The notes: generated from the letters alone by a model not told the origin. A stretch of 56,638 nucleotides of DNA from Bacteroidota bacterium (GCA_026391775.1 JAPLDK010000003.1:1-56638), one strand, 5' to 3'; numbered from the stretch's first letter, positions 36,301 through 45,385 are shown. Translations and numbers: made by a program.

Positions 36301-36865
36301 GTTTGAAGAGTTTCTGGATGCAAGATGCAGGATGCTGGATGACGATTCCCGGTTCCCGGCTCCCGGCTCCCGGTTCCCGGATATAGAGGTTCCCGATGAC
36401 GATAAGATCTGGAAGGGGATTTCGGCTGAACTGGGGAAAACCCGGAGGCTGAGGATTGGCCTGCTCAGCGTTGCAGCCTTGATCCTGCTGATGATCACAT
36501 CCGGCGTAGCCGTTACCTTAATATTAAAACAAAGGAAAGCCGCTGAGGCGAATTTTTCTCTTCAAAACGTCTCAAAGCAACTGGGAGAGGAGGAGACCTT
36601 TTTCCGGCTCACCGTATTGCAGAAGATTGATGAGGTTAAGAAATCCGGTGTAAAGGGAGATGATTATTATGCAATGATGGAACAGCTGAATCAGATCGAC
36701 CGGCATTATGAATCCTATATGACAGACCTGCAAGAGCTGGGAAATCAACCGAAAATATTAAAAGGGATAATCCGCTGCTACGAATTGAAGATCAAAGTTA
36801 TCGAAACAACACTTAAAGAAACTGAAAAGAACAAACATTATGAAAACGAAAAGCATATTCTTTAG
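36290..36865 (+). CDS. Membrane protein in anti-sigma position
   Basis: The protein has 191 residues. A short cytoplasmic N-terminal part (about 1-55) is followed by one membrane helix (LLSVAALILLMITSGVAVTLIL) and a helical, charged outer part (about 85-191). Its position just after an ECF sigma gene and its topology suggest an anti-sigma factor. No zinc-binding HxxxCxxC motif is present. Residues about 8-27 (ARCRMLDDDSRFPAPGSRFP) are encoded by short-unit DNA repeats (GATGCAG and TTCCCGGCTCCCGG), which appear to have entered the coding sequence in frame. Confidence 0.7.
   Translation: MTSKFEEFLDARCRMLDDDSRFPAPGSRFPDIEVPDDDKIWKGISAELGKTRRLRIGLLSVAALILLMITSGVAVTLILKQRKAAEANFSLQNVSKQLGEEETFFRLTVLQKIDEVKKSGVKGDDYYAMMEQLNQIDRHYESYMTDLQELGNQPKILKGIIRCYELKIKVIETTLKETEKNKHYENEKHIL
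36308..36381. repeat. In-frame GATGCAG and (G/T)(G/C)(T/C)TCCCGG repeat tract inside a coding region
   Basis: Units GATGCAAGATGCAGGATGCTGGATG and then TTCCCGG, TTCCCGG, CTCCCGG, CTCCCGG, TTCCCGG follow one another. The same two unit types occur outside genes at 18381-18433 and 30721-30751. Here they code for part of the anti-sigma-like protein. Confidence 0.6.
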
Positions 36866-38150
36866 TCTGTTATTACTGGGATTCCTGGCTGCCGGACTTC
36901 AGTCAACCGCAAGTGAAATGAAAGAAAGAAAAGAAATCTATTCTTTCGAAAGGATCATTAAACCGGAAACCCTGATAAATTTTGAAAACAAGGTGGGGCC
37001 CCTGAAAGTTGAAACCTGGGGAAAAAATTCCGTTAAAGTCGACGTTTCCGTAGCCATTGACGGGGAAGAGGACCAGGTTCAGAAAGCGCTTGAAGTCATC
37101 AGGAAAATGAACTTCAGCCAGGATGGCGATAAAGTCAGTTTCAATACCAGGTTTTACAAAACTATGTCGGGCATGATGCCTGGCAATTTCAGGATCATAT
37201 TTCTTGACGGCAGCACGGCCAGGCTTTACAAACTTGATCTTTCATTTGTACTGACCATGCCAAAGGACAACCCTCTTGCGTTGACCCAGTCTTACGAGAA
37301 TGTAACCCTGCCTGATCTTAACGGCAGGATCACTCTCGATCTTTATGAAAGCGACCTGATTGCCGGCAAGCTTCCGAACTGTCAGTCACTGATCGCTAAA
37401 TACGGGAAGGCCGAGATAGACTCGGTTAGGGATATCAACCTGAACATTTATGAGAATAAACTTAAACTGACGCATGCCGGAAACGTGACCATGAATTCAA
37501 AATATTCCGAAACTGAGATCAGCAGTGCAGGCACCATGAGCATCAATTCTTACGAGGACAAATTAAGCATCATCAAACATGGCGATTTAAGCATTAAAGC
37601 TAAATACACTACGTTTACTTTGGCCGATTTCTATAAAGGCGCTTTTGATCTTTTTGAATGCAAGCTCAAGGCAGGGAATTGCGATATTATTGCAATCAGT
37701 GCCAAATACTGCGAACTTGAATTCATTTCATGCAAGGCCATTGTGCTAACTTCATTTGAAAACAAATTCATCTCTGACCAGGTGGGCGATCTCAAAGCCG
37801 GATCAAGCTACAGTTCATACAAGATCTCGCAGCTCGACGGCAGCCTGTATTTCACGAGCAGCCAGGAAGATAAAATCAGCGTAATGCAGGTGGGGAAGAA
37901 ATTTACAGGTATTAACCTGATTAGCAAATACAGCGATGTTGATCTGCTGTTTGAACCTGGAGTTGCCTATAAACTTGATGCTGACCTGAAATATACCAGC
38001 ATGGATTATCCGAAGTCATCCTTCAGGGAAATAAGGTATCATAAGGAAGATGACGTTTTTCGGTACCTCGGCGTTACCCAGGGAGGGGATGAAAATACCG
38101 TTTCCACAGTAAAACTTGAGATGTATGAAGGGGGGATAAAGTTGAAATGA
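36840..38150 (+). CDS. Secreted repeat protein, DUF4097/adhesin-like
   Basis: The protein has 436 residues, with a signal peptide (about 1-25, ending STAS). An opening domain (SFERIIKPETLINFENKVGPLKVETWG) resembles the DUF4097/putative auto-transporter adhesin group. From about 150 to 400 there is an alternating repeat of SKYSE-like and (Y/F)E(N/D/C)KL-like strands with a period near 22 residues, typical of a right-handed beta-helix. It overlaps the anti-sigma-like gene by 26 nt, so it is likely the third gene of the sigma operon and a possible target. Confidence 0.7.
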   Translation: MKTKSIFFSLLLLGFLAAGLQSTASEMKERKEIYSFERIIKPETLINFENKVGPLKVETWGKNSVKVDVSVAIDGEEDQVQKALEVIRKMNFSQDGDKVSFNTRFYKTMSGMMPGNFRIIFLDGSTARLYKLDLSFVLTMPKDNPLALTQSYENVTLPDLNGRITLDLYESDLIAGKLPNCQSLIAKYGKAEIDSVRDINLNIYENKLKLTHAGNVTMNSKYSETEISSAGTMSINSYEDKLSIIKHGDLSIKAKYTTFTLADFYKGAFDLFECKLKAGNCDIIAISAKYCELEFISCKAIVLTSFENKFISDQVGDLKAGSSYSSYKISQLDGSLYFTSSQEDKISVMQVGKKFTGINLISKYSDVDLLFEPGVAYKLDADLKYTSMDYPKSSFREIRYHKEDDVFRYLGVTQGGDENTVSTVKLEMYEGGIKLK

Positions 38151-38199
38151 TAGGGGGGAATGATTAACTTTACATTCCCGAACCCTAATTCACTTTCAT

Positions 38200-39702
38200 A
38201 TGAAAAAGCTTTGTCTTCTTCTTTCTCTGGCCGGAATGATGGCCTCATGCAATCAGCCTGCCAAACAACAAACGGCCGCAGCAAAAACCGATTCAATAAA
38301 TGCTGAAATCCAGGTCGTTGATAACGGTAACGTTGCCTTTGACCAGTTTTTCAGCGATAAGACCATGAGGCTGGATTACAACCATAGCGGTACATCCAAA
38401 GAAGAGCATTTTGCCGTTGACCGTATTGTTTCCGATGGCGCATGGCCGGGAAGTAAGTTTGTATTGATCGATAAGCTGGAACTGGGTTTATACTTTTTTC
38501 AGGTGATCGATAAGGAAAACAAAATTCTCCTTTTTTCAAGGGGATTTGCCAGCATTTTCGGCGAATGGCAGACTACTCCCGAGGCCGATAAGACCTGGGG
38601 TTCGTTCAACGAATCCATGCGTTTTCCCTGGCCAAAAAAACCGGTAACTTTAATCCTGGGGAAACGCGATCAGTCAACCAATAAATTCAAAACAATCTGG
38701 ACCACCGATGTGGACCCGGCTTCGAGGGAGGTGAACCCTGCCGACCTTGCACATACCAATACAGTGGACATCATACAACAAAACGGACCTGCTTCTGAGA
38801 AAGTCGATATCGTGATCCTTGGCGACGGGTACACTAAAGCTGAAATGGGAAAGTTCAGGAATGACGCCAAAAAGCTTTCGGCTTTCATGATGGACCAGGA
38901 ACCGTATGTATCGAAGAAAAAAGACATCAACATACGCGCCATTGAAACCCCTTCGGAAGTTTCGGGGGTATGCAAACCCCATCCCGGAGTATTCAAGAGA
39001 AGCGCCCTGGGCGTGCAGTACGGTGCCTTTGATTCGGAGCGCTATGCCCTGACTTTCGACAACAAGACCGTGAGAAATGTGGCTTCCCAGGTGCCTTATG
39101 ATTTCATGATCATCCTGGTGAACGAACGCACCTATGGCGGAGGCGGGATCTATAACCTGTATACCACGGTTTCGGTGGATAACAAATACGCCACCTATAT
39201 CATGGTGCATGAGTTCGGCCATCATATGGGCGGACTGGCTGATGAATACTATACATCCTCGGTATCCTATGAAGCCCAGGATATCAAGCTCGAGCCCTGG
39301 GAACCCAATGTTACAGCCCTGCTTGACAAAAACAACCTGAAATGGAAAGACCTCGTGACGGCAGGTACCCCCATTCCCACTCCCTGGAACAAGGAGCCTT
39401 TCGATAAATTCGGTTATGAAGTCCAGAAACAACGCGACAGCCTGCGCCATGCCAAAGTCCCCGAAGAGGTCATGGAAGCCTTGTTCATGAAACAGTACAA
39501 GCAGGAAAACGAATATTTCTCAAAGGAAAAATTCAAGGACGCGGTGGGCGCTTTTGAAGGAGCGGGTTACACTCCCAAAGGATTATACCGTTCCCAACTT
39601 GACTGCATCATGTTCACCCGCCATATTCATTATTGCAAGGTTTGCCAGCGTAGCCTGATCCGCGTGATGGAGCAGTATACAGCGACGGGACCGGGGAAAT
39701 AG
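38200..39702 (+). CDS. M64-family metallopeptidase (IgA peptidase-like) lipoprotein
   Basis: The protein has 500 residues. It has a lipoprotein signal with Cys17 (LAGMMASCNQP), an N-terminal beta domain (about 40-180) and an M64 catalytic domain. The zinc motif HEFGHHMGGLAD starts at His337 and fits HExGHxxGxxxD, with catalytic Glu338. DIVILGDGYT opens the catalytic domain as usual for the family. M64 includes an IgA-cleaving enzyme from a gut bacterium, but most members have unknown substrates, and no such activity can be claimed here. Confidence 0.85.
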   Translation: MKKLCLLLSLAGMMASCNQPAKQQTAAAKTDSINAEIQVVDNGNVAFDQFFSDKTMRLDYNHSGTSKEEHFAVDRIVSDGAWPGSKFVLIDKLELGLYFFQVIDKENKILLFSRGFASIFGEWQTTPEADKTWGSFNESMRFPWPKKPVTLILGKRDQSTNKFKTIWTTDVDPASREVNPADLAHTNTVDIIQQNGPASEKVDIVILGDGYTKAEMGKFRNDAKKLSAFMMDQEPYVSKKKDINIRAIETPSEVSGVCKPHPGVFKRSALGVQYGAFDSERYALTFDNKTVRNVASQVPYDFMIILVNERTYGGGGIYNLYTTVSVDNKYATYIMVHEFGHHMGGLADEYYTSSVSYEAQDIKLEPWEPNVTALLDKNNLKWKDLVTAGTPIPTPWNKEPFDKFGYEVQKQRDSLRHAKVPEEVMEALFMKQYKQENEYFSKEKFKDAVGAFEGAGYTPKGLYRSQLDCIMFTRHIHYCKVCQRSLIRVMEQYTATGPGK

Positions 39703-39718
39703 AACGTAATGGCGTGAC

Positions 39719-39740
39719 CAGTAAATGTCCCTATTTACTG
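39719..39740. terminator. Hairpin between convergent genes
   Basis: CAGTAAAT (39719-39726) pairs perfectly with ATTTACTG (39733-39740) around a 6-nt loop. It lies after the M64 stop and overlaps the last codons of the convergent lipoprotein gene. There is no strong T run. Confidence 0.45.
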
Positions 39741-40171
39741 CTCTTAATTGCGGTGTAAGTCCCGTTTGTTGCCACAGGTGGATTCCCTGAATAACCTACG
39801 AAAGTTCCGGCTAATTTAAGCGTGTCGAGGTGGTATACCCCTGCGATTGTGGATACATTCGGAGCCGTGCCATCCAGGAAAATATAAAATGAAGTTCCCG
39901 ACATCTGGTAAAGGCCGCTGCTGCTGTATTTTACAATTGAAGCCGTATCCCCCGGCCCTGCCGAATATTTCAGGTTGACATAAGTTACATAGAGATCCCC
40001 TCCATTGTTTGCGACGTCGACCTCGATCGGAATATTTTGATTCGTTTGACCCTTCCATGCCCCAACAAGTTGTGGATAATTGGGGTCTTTAGTCTTTTTC
40101 TTGCAGGAAACGATTGCGGTTCCTCCCAGGACCATTGCGGCAATGAGAATGATAAACAGTGATCTTTTCAT
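39731..40171 (-). CDS. Small lipoprotein of unknown function
   Basis: The protein has 146 residues from ATG 40171 (MKRSLFIILIAAM). A longer TTG frame precedes the signal peptide and is rejected. Lipobox Cys is in GGTAIVSCKKK (about residue 23). The mature part is beta-rich and has the pattern LVGAWKGQTNQNIPIEVDV through LKLAGTFVGYSG. This is a lipocalin-like layout common in small Bacteroidetes lipoproteins. No specific function can be given. Confidence 0.65.
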   Translation of the reverse strand: MKRSLFIILIAAMVLGGTAIVSCKKKTKDPNYPQLVGAWKGQTNQNIPIEVDVANNGGDLYVTYVNLKYSAGPGDTASIVKYSSSGLYQMSGTSFYIFLDGTAPNVSTIAGVYHLDTLKLAGTFVGYSGNPPVATNGTYTAIKSSK

Positions 40172-40525
40172 ATTATTTAAGTTGATTGTTGAAAGCAAAC
40201 AGGAGTACAAAGTAATAAAATTCTTTTAATATATTCTTTTTCGATTTATTTAAGGGCCAAAAATATTTCACACATTAAAACAGCCATTTCAGCGACGAAT
40301 TCCACAGCTGTTCCTGCGCAGCCTCCATTTTACCGACAATACCTTAAATTACACAATTGCTTTAAGCATTGACATCGATCTGTTTTTGATCAAGGTCTTG
40401 CAAGGAAGTATCTTTGTTTCAAGACCTAAGGATATGTTAAACTGTTGTTAAATCGCATCATCTTTTGTAACATTCCTGGAAATTAACCGACTTATTAATT
40501 ATAAATTATAAATGGAGGAAAAACC
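40172..40525. other. Non-coding stretch holding the promoter of the next gene
   Basis: No gene is seen in these 354 bp. The first part is A/T-rich. The second part contains a well-formed promoter (40386-40416) and a leader of about 100 nt with a purine-rich ribosome site. Confidence 0.5.
40386..40416 (+). promoter_or_regulatory. Bacteroidetes-type promoter TTG-N20-TATCTTTG
   Basis: TTG at 40386-40388 and TATCTTTG at 40409-40416 are separated by exactly 20 nt, matching the primary sigma consensus of the phylum. It would drive the small secreted protein gene at 40526 with a leader near 100 nt. Confidence 0.7.
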
Positions 40526-40876
40526 ATGAAACCCCAAACCTTTTCAAAATTTGTTTTTATTCTGATCGCTTTTCTCATCCTGGCAGGCCAGTCTTTCGCC
40601 GGGAAAGTTTCAAAAGAAACCACCGCTACCATACGGGAAACCATCAAGGAACAGGTAAAACATCCCGGTTTTTATAAAGTCAAGGATAATCTTTGTTGTG
40701 CAGATGTTACTTTCACAATTACCAATGAAGACAAGCTGCTTGTTAAAAGTATCGATTCCGAAAATGAAGCGCTTACCGGCTATCTTAAGGAACAACTCTC
40801 GCAGATCCTGTTTTACAAACTCCAAAGCCCGATGAACCAGCATTACCGGATCAAACTTTCTTTTCGCCTTGTATAA
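40526..40876 (+). CDS. Small secreted protein of unknown function
   Basis: The protein has 116 residues, with a signal peptide (about 1-25, ending GQSFAG). The mature part has a CC pair (KDNLCCADVTFTI) and an alpha/beta pattern ending in HYRIKLSFRLV. It resembles the small TonB-C-like or stress-related periplasmic proteins of Bacteroidetes only loosely, so I leave it unnamed. A strong GGAGG ribosome site precedes the ATG, and an intrinsic terminator follows, so it is a monocistronic, probably well-expressed gene. Confidence 0.65.
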   Translation: MKPQTFSKFVFILIAFLILAGQSFAGKVSKETTATIRETIKEQVKHPGFYKVKDNLCCADVTFTITNEDKLLVKSIDSENEALTGYLKEQLSQILFYKLQSPMNQHYRIKLSFRLV

Positions 40877-40915
40877 GGCCTCATACCGCTGATAATTAGA
40901 TTTGATTGCTTGGAA

Positions 40916-40950
40916 GCCGCCTTCCTTAGGGGAGGCGGTTTTTTTTATTT
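40916..40950 (+). terminator. Intrinsic terminator
   Basis: CCGCCTTCC (from 40917) pairs with GGGGAGGCGG (to 40938), and a run of eight T follows. It ends the transcript of the small secreted protein. Confidence 0.8.
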
Positions 40951-40966
40951 CTTTCAGGGAGTTTTA

Positions 40967-40974
40967 TATATTTG
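40967..40974 (+). promoter_or_regulatory. Promoter -7 element TATATTTG for the MFS gene
   Basis: It matches TAnnTTTG 32 nt before ATG 41006. The -33 region falls in the T run of the preceding terminator and has no TTG. Confidence 0.5.
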
Positions 40975-41005
40975 CCGGTAGTTGAATACCCTAACAAAAC
41001 ATTCC

Positions 41006-42157
41006 ATGGAAACCAAAAAACTGAACATCCCTAAACTTCTGCCTGTGCTGATGGCTTTTATCGTCATGAGCTTTGTGGACCTGGTTGGCATAGGCGTTGA
41101 CCGCGTTAGCAAGGACATGAGCCTGAGTGCAACCCTCGGACAGCTTATCCCTTCGGCCGCCTTTCTCTGGTTTTTGCTGCTCTCGGTGCCCGTGGGAATC
41201 ATGCAGGCAAGGATAGGCAAACGCTTGATGCTGAACATTGGGATTGGCATTACTGCAATCGGATTGCTTGTGCCTTACTTTATCTACTCCTATTCTATGG
41301 TGCTGTTGGGCTTTGCCCTGTTAGGGATAGGAAATACCATTGTTCAGGTTTCAGCAAACCCTTTACTGGTGGATGTTGTGCCTTCAAACCGCACTTCCAG
41401 CTTCATGAGCTTTTCCCAGTTCATTAAGGCCATAGGATCCATGATAGGTGCACCCCTTGCAGGTTATTTTGCCCTGAAGTTTGGCGATTGGAAATTACTG
41501 TTCCTTGTTTTTGGGATAATTTCAATACTCACTGCGCTCTGGTTGGGAATGACGAAAGTGGATGAGCGTAAGCAGGATGACATCAAGGTGACTTTCGGCT
41601 CGGCATTCAGCCTGCTTGGCAACGGTTTTATTTTCATAATGGTGCTTGCCATTTTTGTGGTTGTTGGGATTGATGTGGGATTTAATTCGAACTCTGGACA
41701 ATTCCTGATCAAGCATTTCGGTATTGAACAGACTGCAGCCGAATCGGGCCGCAGCATTTATTTCTTCGGCCGTATGCTGGGAACATTTGCAGGTGCATTG
41801 ATGCTTACCAGGTTGTCTCCCCGTAAATTTCTTATGTGGACCTCATTTCTCGGTATCCTGGCCCTTATCGCGATATTGTCCTTTCATACGGATGCTGCTG
41901 CCTGGGTTTTGGTATTCCTTATCGGGATGTTTGTCGCCAATATCTGGCCCCTTGTCTTCTCGATAGCTGTGGAAAAATATCCAAACCGTACAAACGAAAT
42001 TTCAGGCCTCATGATGAGCGCTATCAGCGGTGGTGCGGTGATCCCCCTCATCATGGGCTGGGTAAGCGACATCAGCAGTGTGGCAGCTGGCATCTATGTT
42101 CTGATAGTCTGTATGTTATACCTGTTTGGGGTGGGAGTGTACAGCCTGAGAAAGTAG
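41006..42157 (+). CDS. MFS sugar transporter, FucP-like
   Basis: The protein has 383 residues from ATG 41006 (METKKLNIPKLL). The TTG at 40982 is too close to the promoter. Twelve membrane helices are visible. Features of the fucose/glucose/galactose permease group include GIGNTIVQVSANPLL, the FIKAIGSMIGAPLAG helix, and FFGRMLGTFAGALML in the second half. It probably imports a sugar by proton symport. The exact sugar is not shown and no sugar-utilisation genes are adjacent. Confidence 0.82.
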   Translation: METKKLNIPKLLPVLMAFIVMSFVDLVGIGVDRVSKDMSLSATLGQLIPSAAFLWFLLLSVPVGIMQARIGKRLMLNIGIGITAIGLLVPYFIYSYSMVLLGFALLGIGNTIVQVSANPLLVDVVPSNRTSSFMSFSQFIKAIGSMIGAPLAGYFALKFGDWKLLFLVFGIISILTALWLGMTKVDERKQDDIKVTFGSAFSLLGNGFIFIMVLAIFVVVGIDVGFNSNSGQFLIKHFGIEQTAAESGRSIYFFGRMLGTFAGALMLTRLSPRKFLMWTSFLGILALIAILSFHTDAAAWVLVFLIGMFVANIWPLVFSIAVEKYPNRTNEISGLMMSAISGGAVIPLIMGWVSDISSVAAGIYVLIVCMLYLFGVGVYSLRK

Positions 42158-42222
42158 CGAAATGGCGAAATTAAGTAGTGAATCATTCAAGTTTACTTTT
42201 TCGCTACTTAGCTACTTAGTTT
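42154..42222. repeat. TAGCGAA-type repeats forming a hairpin between convergent genes
   Basis: AGTAGCGAAATGGCGAAATT (left) and TTTTTCGCTACTTAGCTACTT (right) are inverted copies of the same short unit. They fold back between the stops of the MFS and EF-G genes. Related tracts lie at 44370-44403 and 45253-45290. Confidence 0.5.
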
Positions 42223-44215
42223 TTACTTCTTCTCTTCAGCGATCTTCTTCAGTATTTCCTCCTGAATATTCTTCGGAAGCGGCATGTACTGGTAAAATTC
42301 CATTGCGTAGTTGGCGCGGCCGGAGGAGACGTTGCGGAGTTGGTTGGAATAACCGAACATTTCCATCAGGGGAATAAATACATTGATCTTCTGGGATCCT
42401 TTGCGATAACGGCGCATTCCTTCAATCTTTCCGCGGCGGCGGTTCAGGTTGCCCACGATATCACCTATATATTCGTCGGGAGTGTTTACTTCGACTTTCA
42501 TGATAGGCTCGAGCAGGATGGGACTGGCTTTCATAAAGCCCTGCTTGAAGCCGATGGCTGCACAGGTCTGGAAGGCCATATCGGATGAGTCAACTGCATG
42601 GAAGCTTCCATCGAGAAGGGTTACACGGACATCTACAACAGGATAGCCTGCAAGAATACCTTTGTCAAGGCTTTTTTCGATTCCTTTTCTGACCGATGTA
42701 ATGAATTCTGCAGGGATGGCGCCACCCTTGATATGCTCCACAAACTCAAAGCCCTTGCCGGGATTGGGTTCGAGGCGCATCACGGTATGTGCAAACTGTC
42801 CCTTGCCACCGGTCTGCTTCACATGCCGGTAATTGGATTCAACCTCCATAGTAAGCGTTCTCGAGATGAAGTTCGCCCATCCCGGCAATCACGGTTTCTT
42901 CGGTTTCCTCATCATACCTTACATTGAAAGAAGGGTCTTCGGTAGTAAGTTTATGAAGGGCTTCACCAAGCTTTGACTGGTCCCCGTGTTTTTCAGGAGT
43001 TATTTTCAATTCTATCACTGAAGGCGGAACGTGAATATTTTCCAGCAATAAACGATGTTCTTCACTGCAGAGAGTGTCACCGGTTTTGGTAAGCTTCAAG
43101 CCGATGAGAGCCACAATATCTCCGGGTCCTGCTTCGGCAACTTCAACCCTTTCCTTCGCATGTATCTTCATGATACGGCCAATACGTTCGTGCTTTTTCT
43201 TGGTGGCATTGAAGACCTGCATCCCGCTTTTCAAGGTGCCTGAAAATACCCGGGTGAAGGTCTGCTGTCCTACGTACGGATCGTGGATAAGCTTGAATGC
43301 AAGGGCCGAAAAAGGCTCCTTGGGTGAAGGATGGCAGGTATGCAATTTTTCGGGATCATCCAGATCGGTACCGGTTACTGCGCCCTTATCGATAGGAGAT
43401 GGGAGGTAATCGGTGACTGCATCCAGGATGAGCTGAATGCCCTTGTTCTTGTAAGCGGCTCCGCAAAATACAGGCGTGATGAGCAGTTTCAATGTAGCTT
43501 CGCGGGCAACGCGTTTAAGCAGATCGGCAGGCACTTCTTTTTCATCAAAAAACATCTGCATGATATCTTCATTGAATTCAGCAACTTTCTCCACAACCTT
43601 TGCCCTGGTCTGCTCAACTTTATCTTTGTATTCTTCAGGGATTGGAATTTCAATCCTCTCGAACTCCTCGAACTTATATGCTTTGCGCTCGATCACGTCG
43701 ATGATACCGTCAAAATTCTCCTCTTCTCCCATCGGAACCTGGAAAGGAAATGCATTGGCATCAAGGTATTTGTTCATTTGATCGACAACTGCCGGGAAAT
43801 CGGCCCCAACCCTGTCCATTTTGTTGATGAAAGCAATGCGGGGCACACGGTAACGGTCGGCCTGGTTCCATACGGTTTCGCTCTGGGGTTCAACGCCTCC
43901 AACGGCGCAAAATACGGCTATCATCCCGTCGATAACACGAAGGGAACGTTCAACTTCAATAGTGAAGTCGACGTGCCCAGGAGTATCGATCAGGTTGATC
44001 GCGAACCCATTCCATGCGCAGGAAATCGCTGCGGATGCAATGGTGATACCGCGTTCCTGTTCCTGTTTCATGAAGTCCATAGTGGCCTGGCCGTCATGAA
44101 CCTCGCCCATCTTGCGGGTAGTTCCGGTAAAAAATAGAATACGTTCTGTTACTGTGGTTTTGCCGGCATCGATATGAGCAGCAATCCCGATATTTCTAAG
44201 CTTGTTTAATGCCAT
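42223..44215 (-). pseudogene. fusA: Elongation factor G, interrupted by deletion plus frameshift
   Basis: The N-terminal part starts at ATG 44215 ([16 protein letters not shown]). It has all G motifs: [21 protein letters not shown] and the switch I region RGITIASA. It continues through domains II and III to GMGELHLE and then meets a stop. The C-terminal part (domains IV and V: VKQTGGKGQFAHTVMRLEP to EEILKKIAEEKK) lies in another frame. About 30 residues that normally follow GELHLE (IIVDRLKREF... region) are missing. The signature [13 protein letters not shown] suggests a second, spdEFG1/mtEFG1-type paralogue, so a main fusA may exist elsewhere. An assembly error is also possible. Confidence 0.75.
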
Positions 44216-44365
44216 GATTTTCAAATTGGGGTGCAAAGGTACGAATTTTTTGCAAATCGTGAGAAAGAAGGTGTTGAAGGAAGTGAGGAAAGGCGTGAAA
44301 TAGAACGAGTTGGAGGTCGTGATGGCGTGATCATCGCTGCACTCGTGATAAGCGTGATGAAGAAA

Positions 44366-44403
44366 AAATTTCACTACCTCGCTACTTCATTACCTCGCTA
44401 CTT
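44366..44403. repeat. CTACCTCGCTACTT-type repeat
   Basis: Two units CTACCTCGCTACTTCA and TTACCTCGCTACTTAT follow each other. They are the reverse complement of the TAGCGAGGTAGCGAAG units at 45253-45290, so the K+ channel gene is flanked by inverted copies. Confidence 0.5.
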
Positions 44404-44433
44404 ATTATCTTTGATCATCCTTATCCTGCAACC

Positions 44434-45273
44434 ATGCAATTCACTGCCAAAACCCGGGAGATCTTATGGTTTCTTTTTGTTACCATCGGAATTTATACTT
44501 TCCTGATCTTCCTTTTTGCCGTTTTGTATTACAATACCGGGAGCATTGGATTTTACAAGCCCATCCAAAGGGTTTATGAGCCCATTGATTTCGAAAAGGC
44601 TGTATATTTCAGTATCGTTTCCTTTCATACTATTGGTTACGGCGATATTTATCCGCTGACTTCGAGCGGGAGGTATATCCTTATGACCGAGGCTTTCACT
44701 TCACTATTCTTCACCTCGATTTTTTCTGGGTTTCTGGTGTATTTTGTGATCAGAAGAAGGGATGATATTTTTACTACCAAACATGTTTACATCCGCCTTC
44801 GCAAGGATAAATGGTTCCTCTCAATCCGCCTTGGGAATAAAGGAAGGGCAATAATCGACATGAAGGGTAAATTTGAAGCATGGATTGTGCAGGAGAACTC
44901 AAGGGTCAGAATTTTTCAGTATGAAGAGGAAATGGCCGACCTTGAAAGGATATTGTATTATGATATTTACCTGGATGATCCTGGTACCAGCAAGTTGCGT
45001 AAGGCATTGACCGATGCGCTGAACGGGAAGCTATTGCTGCATATCAAATATGCCTTTATCGGGAATGATATCAATACCGGTGAACAGGTAGCGCATGCGG
45101 TGTATTACGATTCGACCAGGTTTAAATTCGGGAAAATGTTCGATAATGTCTATTCATGGGACGAACGTGGCCGAAGGGTCAATTTCATATGGAGGAATTT
45201 CGAAAAAATCGAACCGCTGGAGGAACATATAAGGCTGGAATTTACGAAAGTAAATAGCGAAGTAGCGAGGTAG
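44434..45273 (+). CDS. Inward-rectifier-like potassium channel
   Basis: The protein has 279 residues. Two membrane helices (about 12-36 and 86-108) flank a pore loop with the K+ selectivity filter TIGYGD (residues 66-71). The C-terminal half (about 115-270) is a cytoplasmic beta-rich domain (HVYIRLRKDKWFLSIRLGNKGRAIIDMKG) as in KirBac/IRK channels, which are gated by ligands at this domain. The last residues (NSEVAR) are encoded by the TAGCGAAG repeat tract, so the natural end may be slightly earlier. Confidence 0.82.
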   Translation: MQFTAKTREILWFLFVTIGIYTFLIFLFAVLYYNTGSIGFYKPIQRVYEPIDFEKAVYFSIVSFHTIGYGDIYPLTSSGRYILMTEAFTSLFFTSIFSGFLVYFVIRRRDDIFTTKHVYIRLRKDKWFLSIRLGNKGRAIIDMKGKFEAWIVQENSRVRIFQYEEEMADLERILYYDIYLDDPGTSKLRKALTDALNGKLLLHIKYAFIGNDINTGEQVAHAVYYDSTRFKFGKMFDNVYSWDERGRRVNFIWRNFEKIEPLEEHIRLEFTKVNSEVAR

Positions 45274-45290
45274 CGAAGTAGCGAAATTTA
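45253..45290. repeat. TAGCGAAG/TAGCGAGG repeat tract
   Basis: The units TAGCGAAG, TAGCGAGG, TAGCGAAG, TAGCGAAA follow in tandem, covering the last codons of the channel gene and running up to the tRNA promoter. Confidence 0.55.
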
Positions 45291-45291
45291 C

Positions 45292-45299
45292 TACCTTTG
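45292..45299 (+). promoter_or_regulatory. tRNA-Val promoter -7 element TACCTTTG
   Basis: It matches TAnnTTTG and lies 11 nt before the first base of the tRNA. The -33 region is replaced by the TAGCGA repeat and shows no TTG. Confidence 0.6.
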
Positions 45300-45310
45300 C
45301 ATAAAGCACC

Positions 45311-45385
45311 GGGATGTTAGCTCAGTCGGTTCAGAGCGCATGCTTCACACGCATGAGGTCGTGGGTTCGAATCCCTCACATCCCA
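45311..45385 (+). tRNA. tRNA-Val(CAC)
   Basis: The gene has 75 nt. The acceptor stem GGGATGT pairs with ACATCCC, the discriminator is A, and the anticodon arm CATGC-TTCACAC-GCATG gives anticodon CAC (valine, GUG). The T-arm is GTGGG-TTCGAAT-CCCTC with one T-T mismatch. No CCA is encoded. The 3' part from the anticodon loop onward is the left copy of the 43-bp attachment repeat, so integration leaves the tRNA intact. Confidence 0.92.

Noticed and set aside
42839-42888. Programmed frameshift in EF-G
   Set aside because: About 30 conserved residues are missing at the join, so changing frame would not restore the protein. No slippery heptamer or stimulator is seen.
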